DNA from: Selaginella moellendorffii
Lineage: Eukaryota > Streptophyta > Lycopodiopsida > Selaginellales > Selaginellaceae
Reading direction: 5' to 3'
NCBI RefSeq assembly: GCF_000143415.4
Contig: NW_003314464.1
Span: forward strand, 14,294 to 60,688
DNA length: 46,395 nt
The notes beneath the pieces are model-generated. The model was given only the letters and a program-made list of their open reading frames with translations. It ran no database searches and was not told the DNA's origin. The position numbers were made by a program, and so were the translations under genes. Positions 30,576 to 41,660 of this stretch are shown piece after piece; position 1 is the first letter of the stretch; each line of letters starts with the position of its first letter.

Positions 30576-32689
30576 CACAAAGTTTGTGGTGGAGAAGGGT
30601 TGATAATGGAAGAAGGCTATAAAGTTGACAGATTCTAGAGCATAGATGCACTGATGAGTATTATAATCTTTTGGCTTAATCTCATTGGAGTATAGGCAAT
30701 ATTAAAGGGGAAACAAGTCATCTTTCATTAATGTGGAGGTTATTCTTACATTTGATTAATAATGGAGTGGAGCCTTTCTCTTCAATAAGTAGCTGTATTT
30801 TTTAATACAAAACTAAAAAAGATGAAAAATAAGTGCTCAAGAATTCCTTCATCAAAGTTCTCAAAGTTCTTTTTTAAGAGCTAGATTGTATCATTTAGTC
30901 ATTTTCATTGTATTCATTTTCTACTCAATGGTGCAAAGTTTGTAGCACTTTCTTAAATTCCTGCAGTAAAAATCTTGGTGTTATACTAAACCAAGAAGAT
31001 TATAACCACGTGATACTTGGAAGAGCTAGCAGCAGTGAATATTATTTGATTATTTGCAAAGGTTGTCCCTACTTTAAACACGTCTTGAGTAAGCACACCA
31101 TTCCCAGCATTGGCATTTCTAAGATTTGAAACCTCTTGAAGTGGATATGGCTCTAGTTTTATTATTCTTGTTAATCCTTTTGTAACTTAGAGCTTCTCCT
31201 TTCTCATACAGGTTGAAATCCCTCTTGTTGAAAAAAATTTCCAGTGCAAGATGTTCCAGATGGAAGAATTCATGGTTTGGCATGATTGATCCAGAAAATT
31301 GATGTGGCATAAATCAGCTGACACTCGCTCTGGATGATTTAATGTGGCTGACAAGAAAATTTAACCAAGATGATAATAATAATAATAATAATAATAATAG
31401 TAATAATGCCAGATATCTGTCCACTCAAGCTTTTGATTGACTGTGATCTTGTGGAGAGCTATACAAATCAATCATATTCTCATGGCATGTGTCCAAAAAT
31501 ATCTCTAACACTGGAAACTAAAAAGAAGGAAAAAGTAAGAAATTAATTTAATCTAAGTTTACCCCATAAAGATAGAAAATGGGGTGCTTACCTTAACCTC
31601 ACTGGTGATTCACTTTACTTGACAAGTCGTGCTCCATTACAGATATCTATGAGGCAGCAGGAGCAAGGATTTCTAGACGATTCTCGATTTCTTTACTTTG
31701 AGACTTTTTCCAAGATTTCTGAAAAGTTAGACTAGAAACTAAGTCAATAACTTACAAGAAGAGCGATGGTGATATAGATCAAGCATAGTCAGAAGGAATG
31801 CCACTTGTTTAAAGCAGCTTGAACATTGCAATCGGCTCCTCTAGGATCTGCTTGGATCATACCTCGGATTGCTCCAGCGCCTCTAATAGATTCATTGCAT
31901 CTCCCCTTGGAAAAGTTCAAATGAACAAGCCAGTATCTAGAACTAGTTCCTGGAAAAAAATTGAAGATTATGTTTGCTTTTCCCATTTTTCCAATTTTTA
32001 TTTTGTTCATTCAAATTTAGTGAGTTTGGGGAGGGCAGGACGACTTAAGCTTATCATTGAGTTTATTTGGTGGAATGCTTACTATTGAATTCTCTTTAGA
32101 TGGTTTAATTTTATGTCTCGTAATCTTTTATGGTTCCTATATTCTATTAGTTTATCGGATGATAACTTAATTGGAATACTTTAGTGATCCAATTTAAGAT
32201 TTGTTAATTGATAATTTAGTCCTCTAATAAGATATCTTTGTCTATGATTATTATATTGTGGCACTCTGTATGCATGGTGAAATCTTCAGTTATAGGGTAG
32301 CTACTATAAATTTGTTATATAACCTGGCTCTCTTTCTCAATGATCCTATTTTTTGTGCTAACCATCACACCAATCAATACAAATAGATCCTAGTTAACAA
32401 TACTAAAGGACCCAAGTTGCGAAAGCAAGCATTAGTAACATTCTATTGATATTTCAAATCTAGTAGATCAATAATACCAATATCCATCACACATATCCAA
32501 TAGGTTCTATTTTATGGTTGTCTTATGGTAAAACACCATAGGGTATAGGGTCAAAACAATTAGCACTAAATTTAGTATTAAAGGGACAAACAAATGGAAT
32601 CAATGGTACCAAACTTTAATTGATATGGCAGTAAGAGGAGAATATCTAAAAGAATTTGTCAATAGGAAAGTTTTAATACTCATAGTCAT
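30576..32689. other. No recognisable gene
   Basis: AT-rich sequence with an AAT microsatellite at about 31371-31400 and short ORFs lacking family features. Confidence 0.45.
31371..31400 (+). repeat. AAT microsatellite
   Basis: About nine tandem ATA units interrupted near the right end. Confidence 0.9.
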
Positions 32690-33300
32690 ATTCATGACAA
32701 AGGCCTCAATAAGCAACTAGGGAGGATCAAGCGCTCTCTGACCCTAAGTGTCAACAAATACACCAAGCTATAGCAAGTAAATGCTACAACCTTTTCTATA
32801 ATATACAACACTCTTTTGTTGTGTCTTTGCCAAAAGTAGAAAAACTCTAAGTTGTTGGTTGGTCTTCTTGTTTCCAAATTTCTTATAGACTTCATGATCA
32901 CTATCTCAAGGTCATGATCATCCTTGGCATTGGGTGGGATGACCAAGTTCTAGAGGTACTCTCACTCCAGCTCCTCAGTATGATCAAAGACATTGATGCA
33001 CACTGTATGATGTTGTTTGGCAACTTTATGCTGGATCATCAGTTTAAGACCTTGGACAAAAGCAAGATGACTAGCTTCTTGTCCTTTGTGAGATTTGAAG
33101 CAATACACACCTTCTAGTGACGTTTGAAGTGCATGACATAGTCTGCCATGCTCTCATTGTGTTGTTGTCAAATGGCGAAATGCTCTAAGTAAAGTTCCTA
33201 GTTGGTCTTCTCACTGCCAAACTTCTTATAGAACTTCTTGATCACTGTCTCAAGATCTAGCCTATCTAAAGGAAACAGAGAATTTGCCCACTCATGCACT
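32690..33300 (-). pseudogene. Decayed retrotransposon gag-like sequence
   Basis: The minus strand reads KKFGSEKTN, then HNESMADYVMHFKRH, then CINVFDHAEELE-like and NNLEFFYFWQRHNKRVLYII in different frames. The 'ESM-DY-MHFK' block is typical of plant retrotransposon gag. A partial duplication of the TTCTTGATCACTGTCTCAAG segment occurs about 345 bp apart. Strongly broken. Confidence 0.35.
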
Positions 33301-36300
33301 GTGGCATCGCTTTTAAGTGATGGAGAACATGAAATAGAAGAGCCTCCACAACAAGTTAAATATTGTGGCTTTCATCATAAAAGCCAGTGAAAAAGTGATT
33401 TGATTGTGTGGAGTCTTTCCACTATAAAATCCATAATGAAAAAGTAATTTTTTAAAATGGCTTATTCGAGTAATTTTTATAGTGATTTTTACAATATTTC
33501 TTTTGAGTGACTTATAATAGTGAAAAGTACAGGTAGCCAAGTCAATATTAAAATGGCTTTTAGTGTGGTTTGCAAGAGTGTTCCTCGAATGGTGGCTTTT
33601 ATTAGTAATAGCTTCTTATTATATACATTTGTTATTGCAAACAAAAAGTTCATCACAGCCCACACCGCTTGGATGCCACATGCTCTAACACTGCAAACCT
33701 GCACTACAAACACTTAGAGCACTAAACAAATCCACTCACCCAGCTGGAAGCCCATGGATGCTCTAGGTGAGTGAAATGTAAAAGAAACAAAGAAGAAAAA
33801 AACAAAGAAAAAAAAAAGAATTCACCATGAAATGAGGATGTGGCATGTCTTGATCATCCCTCCATCTATCCCAACTCCATTCTCTATATCTCAAATGCTT
33901 GCCCTGTGTCTCTGTCTCTCACGCTCTGTGGGCATTCATACAAGGGTTTTGGGACATTGAAAGAATATCTCACTTGAATATCCCACTCTCACTCTCATGC
34001 ACTAAACTCTCTTATGGTGATGAAGCTTCTAATAGGCAACCACAGGAGGATCGAACACTCCTGGTGTGAAGACAAGCCAATGACCTTTGCAAAAACAAGG
34101 TGATGTGGCCAAGAGAAATACCCAAGACTGGTAACTGCTAGAGCAAAACGAGTTGAAAGAAAGAAACAATGCAACAGAAAGAAAGAGTGGAACACACACT
34201 AGAAAGTTAGGAAGGAGGTGTAAAGTTTGGACTTAGAGGAAACCACATGGGAAAACCTGTGAAGTCAAACTGAAACATGGAAACTCACACAAAGAGAGAC
34301 AAAGAAGAAGAGTAAAAGAAAAGCTAGGAAAAGGAAGTGCAAACCGTCTGGCTTGGCTCCCACACGTCCCAAAAGTACCTTGTGTCGCTCGTAAGCTTGC
34401 TCAAGGTTCTGAAGGGAAATGGAATGACTGAAGTGAAGTGGATGCATGGATGATGGTGATATGAAGAGGGACGTGGAAGTCGTCATGTCGAACTGCAATG
34501 GCAGCTTCTCAGACGGCCAAAAATTGTCGAAAAATGCCGCAGCAAAGAGATGGTGAAATCCACAGAGTGATAAGCAAAGAGAACAATGTCGGCTGGCAAG
34601 TCTGCATTGAGACTGTGGTCTGCTATCTGTAGCTAGCAGAATGCCCAGGTCCAAAGAAGAGAGATGCTCCAAAAGTGATAGTACATTGCAGTAACTTGTA
34701 ACTGGCTCATCTGGTTTTTGCTAATCATTGTTGCTGCCTGATGAAGTCACAACTTTGTGTCCCAGAGATGGTGTGAAGTGAATGGTAAAAGCATGATAAA
34801 ATTGATTGGGGTATCAGCAGTAGTGAATGGGCAATGCCCCTGGAAGTGACTGAACAATGAAAGTATGGAACCTTAAAAAAAACTTGGAGCAAGCACGAGG
34901 TTCAGGACAAGTGGGATAAATGCAGCCTCAAGACCAAAAACCCAGGCAAATGTCAGCTCAGCTGAGGCCATAAAGACCTTGAAAAGAAGAGACAATGGTG
35001 GAAGAACGAAACAGAAAAAGAAAAGAAAGATCTCACTGCCGTGCAGGCCTAAGGTGGCGATGGTTGTGGGCATGTGGAAGTTGATGGCCACGTTCATCAG
35101 TGAGGATGTAAGCTCCTCCTCCAACATGCGGCTGGATGATGAATAGACCGAGCCATCATGGAGAGAACTGGTGTCCCAGATCAAGATCTTCAAGGTAGAC
35201 AATGCCTGGAAATTTAGAAGCAGAGAAAACATTGTTCAAGTTATTACTTTCTGATCATCCCCAGAGGAAATAAGTGAAGAGTTAGGCAGCACACTGAGTA
35301 CAAGAGTCACCACATCTGTGATCCATACGCCGCAAATAGTTGAGAACCGTATGGAACTGTTTGCAGGACTTTCCCAGAGGCTGATTATTCAAAGCCAATG
35401 TTGTTGTTGTCCTTGTGTTCTCCACCACATCATATGCAGGAAAGACAAAGACAAATAGGGATCATCATAACAATCTGCTCGAGGCTACCCCACCATCTGG
35501 AGATGATTCCAGTGGAGTGGTTCCATAAAGCTTCTCGATCTAGGCCCCAAGAACATGTTATATTGAAATCCCTAGCAATGGCACTACCACAGAGAATGCT
35601 ACCGCCCCAACTCCATGCTCAAGCCCTGGAAGAATGCGTGAAGCCCTATCTTCCGCCTGCTATGAGAGTTCTAAACAGCACGGGTGGGATTTTTTTTGGT
35701 GGGTTCCTCTTCGCAGTGAATGGATTCTCTTTAGTGAGTGTGCAGTTCCATGTGCTGATATCAGTAGCACTAAAGAGGAGGAAAATTCTGTACTGGGACA
35801 GCGAGCATAACTGCGAGTGTGCGCTCATATTTACATGATTCTGACTCTGCGCAAGCGTGGAATTTAAGTAAGCTTTTGTGAAAGTGACCGTGAGTGATAT
35901 GGTGTAAGGTTTGTATTGCTTACTTGTTGCTTAGTGCTTCAACAGGAATACCGGAGGAGAAGAGACATCTTGCGACAGGCCAACTATAGGCTCCATGGTT
36001 CATGTGGAGTACACAGCCTGATTATGTAGAGGAGCTGTTGATATAAATGTAGAGAAGCAAGGTGACTTTGAGCTTGAACTGAGCAGTGGGCTTGGCCTTG
36101 GCCTTCTCGACACATATGTTACTGTTATGTGTGTTGGTCAGAGTGCTCACTTAGAGCAAAGAGGGAAAGACATTTGCTATTTTTTGTAGCCAGTCAAGGG
36201 TAGGAGACACCTTATATAAAATGTAGTATTACAACACAAATACAATTGAATCTGGCACCACTTCACTTAATTTGTCCTCAGACATGTGATGCTGATAGTA

Positions 36301-36559
36301 ATTGGATTTGTACAGCACCGTGTCCCTGTAGAGAAACGCATGGTCATCATTACCACTTCTAGAGCTGCTGCTCTGGATCACTGCCACGACGTTGAAGCTC
36401 ACCTTGCCACTCAGAAATGACTCCAAAGTGATAGAGCAAACCAGGACCTCATCAATCTCTGCTGCTCCTGGGTGATGACGGACCCTGTAAGATCTTCATC
36501 CCTGTCCCTCACACTGCCCTTCTCACCTGGCCGCTACGTACATGTGACTGATCCCAAAC
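33301..36559. other. No supported gene
   Basis: Several medium ORFs (for example minus 35232-34873 and plus 35398-35838) have exon-like ends, but I recognise no family and cannot chain them. Minus 36426-36229 could be a small exon pair (SITLESFLSGK to DTVLYKSNYYQHH) of unknown identity. Confidence 0.35.
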
Positions 36560-37130
36560 TGGTGGAGGATTCTCATGACCTTGATATCTTCTCACTGGTG
36601 ATGCTGCTGCTGCTACTGCTGTGATTCCGACTCCAAATCTCCTCTCTCTCTCCAGCCACTGCTGTCGTTGATCAGATAGCGATATGTAGTGGTGCTTAAA
36701 TTTTGTATCCTGGATCCACACGAGAATGACGTGATAGCAAAGAGCAAGACTTACCTGTAGCATTAAGTCGACTCTACCATTGGGACTTCTAGATAGCCTT
36801 TCTGTCACCATACTGCCGTAAAAAACTGTAACAAAACCATACCCCAACCGAAGAACTTCCTCTAGCTTTGATAGCAAAACTTACAAAGCACTATGTTTAC
36901 CTGTATCCCAAGATATTCACTGACTTTCTCCAAAAAGAATAGATATCAGAGGTTCCACTCTGTAATCAAGACGAAAGGATAAATGTAAACACTGCTAACA
37001 CGGCAGTATATTGATACCTGTAAGCGACAGGATCATATGGGTGAAATATGTTCATCATTTGCCTGCATGCTGGCGTTTTTTTCTTCAATGCTTTCATCTT
37101 CCCAGTACTCCTGACCTGTTCTTTTGCAAA
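36560..37130 (-). pseudogene. SGR2-like DDHD phospholipase A1 fragment (broken)
   Basis: The minus strand gives TGQEYWEDESIEEK, then, after a frame change in an A run near 37070, PACRQMMNIFHPYDPVAYR. Then comes a 50-60 bp intron and VEPLISILF, then FYGSMVTERLSRSPNGRVDL, a 45-bp intron (GTAAGTCTTG...GGATCCAG) and TKFKHHYISLSDQRQQW. HPYDPVAYR and the following R-D---Q---YIS pattern belong to DDHD-domain phospholipases (plant SHOOT GRAVITROPISM 2 family), where DDHD residues bind metal. The lipase domain is absent and the middle is shortened, so this is a decayed duplicate. Confidence 0.6.
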
Positions 37131-39624
37131 CACATTCAATTTACCATGGGCTGGTAGTGGGAATTGCAAGAGGTATTGGTATGTAACATCATCGTCTAAT
37201 CTGGGAATTAGTGCTGTTGTTGCCATGGTTGAGGGACCTATTTGCCCTGAATTCAAGAGGCATGACAAACCTTCCTCTTGCTATAACAGTTCTTTGGCAA
37301 TCAACGTTAAGAAAGCTAAGGCAATGATCAGGTAGGCAGTTTTTCTTTGAGGTTAATAGTAAATGGATTGATCCATGAAGTGTGCAATGGGTGGCGATCG
37401 TGATGGGATGACCAGGGTCTAGCACCACTTACCTCTATTCAATGTATCTCTTGCATTCTTCTTGATGCCCATACCCAAGAATCAGTAGCATGAGTTCAAC
37501 ACTTAAAATAGTTAAATTGACATTCTTTCAGCAGGCAAAGCCCTCAATGGTGATTAGAGCTTAATTTTCCATTTCTTATGTAGAGTGTTATGCATGTCCC
37601 ATCATCATGAAGCTATTATCTACAAGTTTCTCAAGTTATATTTTCATCTAGCCCGACTTGGGCTCCAGATGTTTTCCTTTGGAGGCTGCATCTCCTCTGG
37701 GATTCATAGCAGTCTTGAAGCTCTCTGACGATTCTGGGACTTCAAATGGAAGGCAAGCACTGCCTTTGCCACTGTCACTGTCTATTATACATGATGACCA
37801 GTTTCAGAGACTATGGCTAAGTTTCTGGACATGAGATGTAGGAGAAGTTCCTAAGTGGTGATCATTGAAAATGTGGTCAATGGTACAGAAGTGACTGAAA
37901 AGCTGAAAAGAAGTAAACTCTGATCAACAGGCTATATGTAATGATTCTTGTGCACATAACGCATTTCAGCTTCTAAAGATGGTGATTTTCTTTTATGCAC
38001 GTAAGAATGTTGCTTACAAACGATGAACTTGTAGCTTCTTGAATTCTTCTTTTATAATTTAAGTGTATTATTTGAGTGTGAGGTTGAGGAAGGCCGACAA
38101 AGTTTCTGGTTGGTGTCTCAGCATTTATTTTAATAGCTCCATTCATTCCATATAATTTATTTTTTGCGTTTTTGTGTATGCCCAAACACAAATGGTTCAG
38201 GTAATAAGTTTCCATGACATGGAATAAATTTTAAGTTTGTCTTGTAGAAATCTCACATCACTTTATGTTCCATGTGACAGTTTTGATTGCTGTTGGCATG
38301 GAGGCTCAATGCTTTGCTTAGCCGGATGCAGCTCCACACGTGATGAAGTATGCTCCAAAGCTGTCCTCGGATTTTCAGGACCAGGTCTGGACCTCGCTTT
38401 GTGATCTGGTACGTTTGTTTGCAAGCAAAAATCAGGTTTGTATACAAACAATAATTTATCGAATGTTACCTCTTTCCCTTGAATCCACAACTATTTTCTT
38501 TGGCATTATTTGTGAGTCTCAGTACCTCCAATCGCATCATTGTTGACAATGTGGAAGCACCTAAAAGCAAAATAAAAAACGTTTATCCAGTTTAGAAAAG
38601 ACAAAATCATAAGAAAAGAAGAGGAGGCTGACCTGGTCTGCAGTGTAATCACCATTGTGTCACAGAAGTACAATTAAAGTGTAATCGTCCATTGTGTCCC
38701 AACTGTAGGAGGACAATTGACGACTCAAGCATGAGAAAAACCAGTTGATTACAGCCTCAATGCATCAAAGTAAACAATCTGGAAGAATTATCAAATTAGG
38801 AATACATACACACAAAGACTCATCTCTCACATTCACATCAATTGGGAGTGCCATCGCTCTCAATTCCATCCAAATAGCAATCTTCACATACTTCCTCCTT
38901 TGTTGAATCAGCAGTCTTGAAAGCTCCAGGACTACAAGTTCTCTGGAAAAGAATACTAAGATCGCCAAGAAGAACACATTATGTTACCAAGAGTCAGAAG
39001 AAGAAACCACGAGGGACTACATGAAAAAACCAGTCCACAACTCCAATCTGCAATTCGTGGAACTGCTCAAGTTTTCTTCCTTGGACATTGTGCCTTAAAA
39101 TGTCGTGCTCTTGGCTATGGCAAGCACTGATCCCATTTGAGGTGTTTGACAAGATGCCCTGAGCATGGTACTGCAGCGGATGCTGATGGATTGGATGGAT
39201 CTGCGCCAGGGCAATGGTAAGAGTAAGGGCGTAGCCACCAGGATCCTCTGTGGCTCAAGAGCAAATTCCTGCAAATTGTGGTGACTACTGGCAGCCATCT
39301 GCTGGACAAGCTGCAATGCTGCTGGGAGAAAATATGATCAACTCAAGAACACGAAAAGAAGGATTCGTTTTATCAATGCTGCAATACTTTCTGGGAAGAG
39401 ATCTCAACAATCAACAGAGCTTGTGCACAACATATCACAAAACCAAACCGGGATGCTGAGCAAAAAATGTGTACCTTATGGCCGAAAACATGCCAAGCTT
39501 TCGCTGCTGGGCTCGATACATAAGGAAAGATAAAATAGCAGCCCAGAAAAAGAGAATTTGCTTATACCAGGATAAAAAATAAACAAGGTCGGGCCCTGAA
39601 TCAATCCAGGGCACATGATTCCAA

Positions 39625-39671
<47 letters not shown>

Positions 39672-39855
39672 TTCCCGCTACCAACGCTCGTTGCTTTCCT
39701 CCCTGCCCTAAAAGCCATTTGAAATTTTTTATTATCCCAAAAGTCACGACTTTCCATCATTTAATCTCAACTGTTAGATTTTGGGATATGCCCAGAATAA
39801 GTGTCCCCAGTATATGCTATTATTATACCGGCTCTTTTGTTTAAATATATGAGTA
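37131..39855. other. No supported gene; GA microsatellite
   Basis: Short ORFs only. A GA/TC microsatellite of about 40 bp lies at 39626-39669. Some exon-like ORFs (minus 39316-39095) may be decayed gene pieces. Confidence 0.4.
39626..39669 (+). repeat. GA microsatellite
   Basis: About 20 uninterrupted GA units; it creates the Leu/Ser run of an antisense ORF. Confidence 0.95.
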
Positions 39856-39886
39856 CTAGCAGGGAACCCAGCTCCGCTGGGATAGT
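39856..39886 (-). mobile_element. Helitron 3' terminus (minus strand)
   Basis: The minus strand reads CCCAGC-GGA-GCTGGG (6-bp stem, 3-nt loop), 7 nt, then CTAG and T. That is the hairpin-plus-CTRR end of plant Helitrons. The element would extend rightward from 39856; its 5' TC end was not located. Confidence 0.6.
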
Positions 39887-40326
39887 TAGATGCTAATTCT
39901 AAAAAGAGAACAATTTATTAAAATTTGCTTAGGTTTAATATGTAACAAGCACTTGGTTTATTTAGTTTTTACTTAGTGATTGCAACCAAACACTATTTAT
40001 TAAATGGTTTACTGGAATAAAATAATACAAGCTTGGACTCAAAGCTTAAAAGAATTATTCAACACATGAAGAGGTGGCTTAATCATATTCCTCAATTTGG
40101 TATATTATTTGGGCATTCTAGATCAGGTTCATCACCTTCTATAAGCTCATTGGGGTTGAGCAATAGACTAAAAAGCATTTTCCATCTCAAGGCATTTTTA
40201 ATTTATGCCCATGTGAATAAGGAGTAGTTCCCTTAGGGTGGGGTTCCATGCTCCACCCACCTGGAAATTTCTCCTCACCCCCCCCTCCAAAAAAAACTTT
40301 CCCCTCCTTTTTTTTTAATGGTTACA

Positions 40327-40572
40327 TTACATGTAACCCTCTTTTTTATATGCCACATAAGGCTGCTTCTTTTTTTCCACATCATAATGGATTAGGGTGC
40401 CATTTTTTTTTACCCTAAATTGAGTGTATAGCATGCCATAGCTTGGCAATTTTTCCTTGGCAATCATTTCCCATGTTGTAGAGATTGTGATGAGGTACTT
40501 AAATTTGGTAGAGTTGTTCTTTCTGGAGGAGGACATGATCTTAGTTCCAGTTTCAAGAAAGCTTTTGTTCAT
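40327..40572 (-). pseudogene. Possible Myb/SANT-like companion ORF of a Harbinger element
   Basis: An 81-codon ORF with ISTTWEMIAKEKLPSYG followed by YTQFRVKKNGTLIHYDVEKK. The tryptophan/Ile-Ala-Lys-Glu pattern resembles Myb/SANT-like DNA-binding proteins of PIF/Harbinger elements, and it is divergent from the transposase 17 bp away. Weak evidence. Confidence 0.3.
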
Positions 40573-40588
40573 TTAAGCGATTGCTATA

Positions 40589-41660
40589 GTGCTTTCTATG
40601 CCATGTCCTACTGCAACTTCATTTATTGAAAAAGTGATCACTAAAAAGGAGCTCCTAGGGCTATTGATCAGTTTGGATTACATCAAGCCAAGAAGTCTTC
40701 CACTGGTGGTATCAAATAGAGTTTCAGGTTCTCCATATAAATCCATAAAGATTCAGAGAAGTTTTTTAGTATCTACATTCATTTTTCTTTGTGACGAGCT
40801 TGCTCCAAAATTGGCTAGGAGGCCTCCTCCAGGTTTGGCAGAAATACCAAAGTAGCATTTAGCTATTTCAAAGAAAGTAACTATTGCTTTGAAACACTTG
40901 GCATTCGGGGACACATGGCAAATAATTGGTGATGCATTTAGAGTGGCTTCATGCACTCAAGTTTGTCTATGCTGATTCAGGTATTCATTGTTTGAGCATG
41001 AAGGACTAATGATCCATTGGCAGATGAGGAGGGAATAAATGAAGTTATAGCATGATTTCAGAGATTGCATGGATTCCCAAATTGTTGTGATGCAATGGAT
41101 TGCACTCATATGGCAATCGAGCTCCTAGGATCAGAGGATGCAATAAATTGGTATGCTAGGGAAAAAAGTACTACTCAATGGTAGTTTAAGTTGTGGTAGA
41201 CAGTAAGACTTCATTCCTTTACATAACAATAGAGATAGTAGGTAGTGTTCCAGATAGACAAGTTTGGAATTCTAGTGGTTTGAAGAAGGCATAGATAGAG
41301 AAGAAGTGTTTATGTGGTCCAGTGTACCACACAGAGTTTGGGGACATTCCATTGTATATCATTGCTGACAGAGGATAAGAGTGTGCTTACCTGGTTTTGG
41401 TTTTATATCCAAACAAGTTTCATGGCAAAGAGCAATACAGCTTTCTTCATTCTTCTATGAGGATTGTGTTCAAGCAATCTTTTGGAATTTTAAAGAGGCA
41501 ATGGAAATTGCTTGGTTAGAAGGGATTTAGAGGACATCTAGGCATCCTTGCGAACAACATCATGTCTTGCTATGTGCTGCATACCTTGATGATCACAAGG
41601 AATGACAGGTTCATGGAAAATTTTGACCCTAATAGATATAACTACAATGCAGACTACCTT
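40589..41660 (+). pseudogene. PIF/Harbinger transposase (HARBI1-like DDE), broken
   Basis: The frame from 40589 holds KKVTIALKHLAFGDTWQIIG (family: VAIAL--LA-GDSY). Later, in shifted frames, come HGFPNCCDAMDCTHMAIELL (first catalytic Asp in A-DCTH), NWYAREKSTTQW, VPDRQVWNSSGL, EFGDIPLYIIADRG (second Asp region), then LHSSMRIVFKQSFGILKRQW (third acidic region replaced by Gln/Lys), and MTRNDRFMENFD-like. Several stops and frame changes. Terminal inverted repeats not found. Confidence 0.7.

Noticed and set aside
34265-34672. 135-codon minus ORF with hydrophobic C-terminus as a membrane protein
   Set aside because: The hydrophobic part comes from an A/G-rich plus-strand tract; no splice or family support.
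39476-39760. Minus ORF with a Leu/Ser run
   Set aside because: The run is the translated GA microsatellite.
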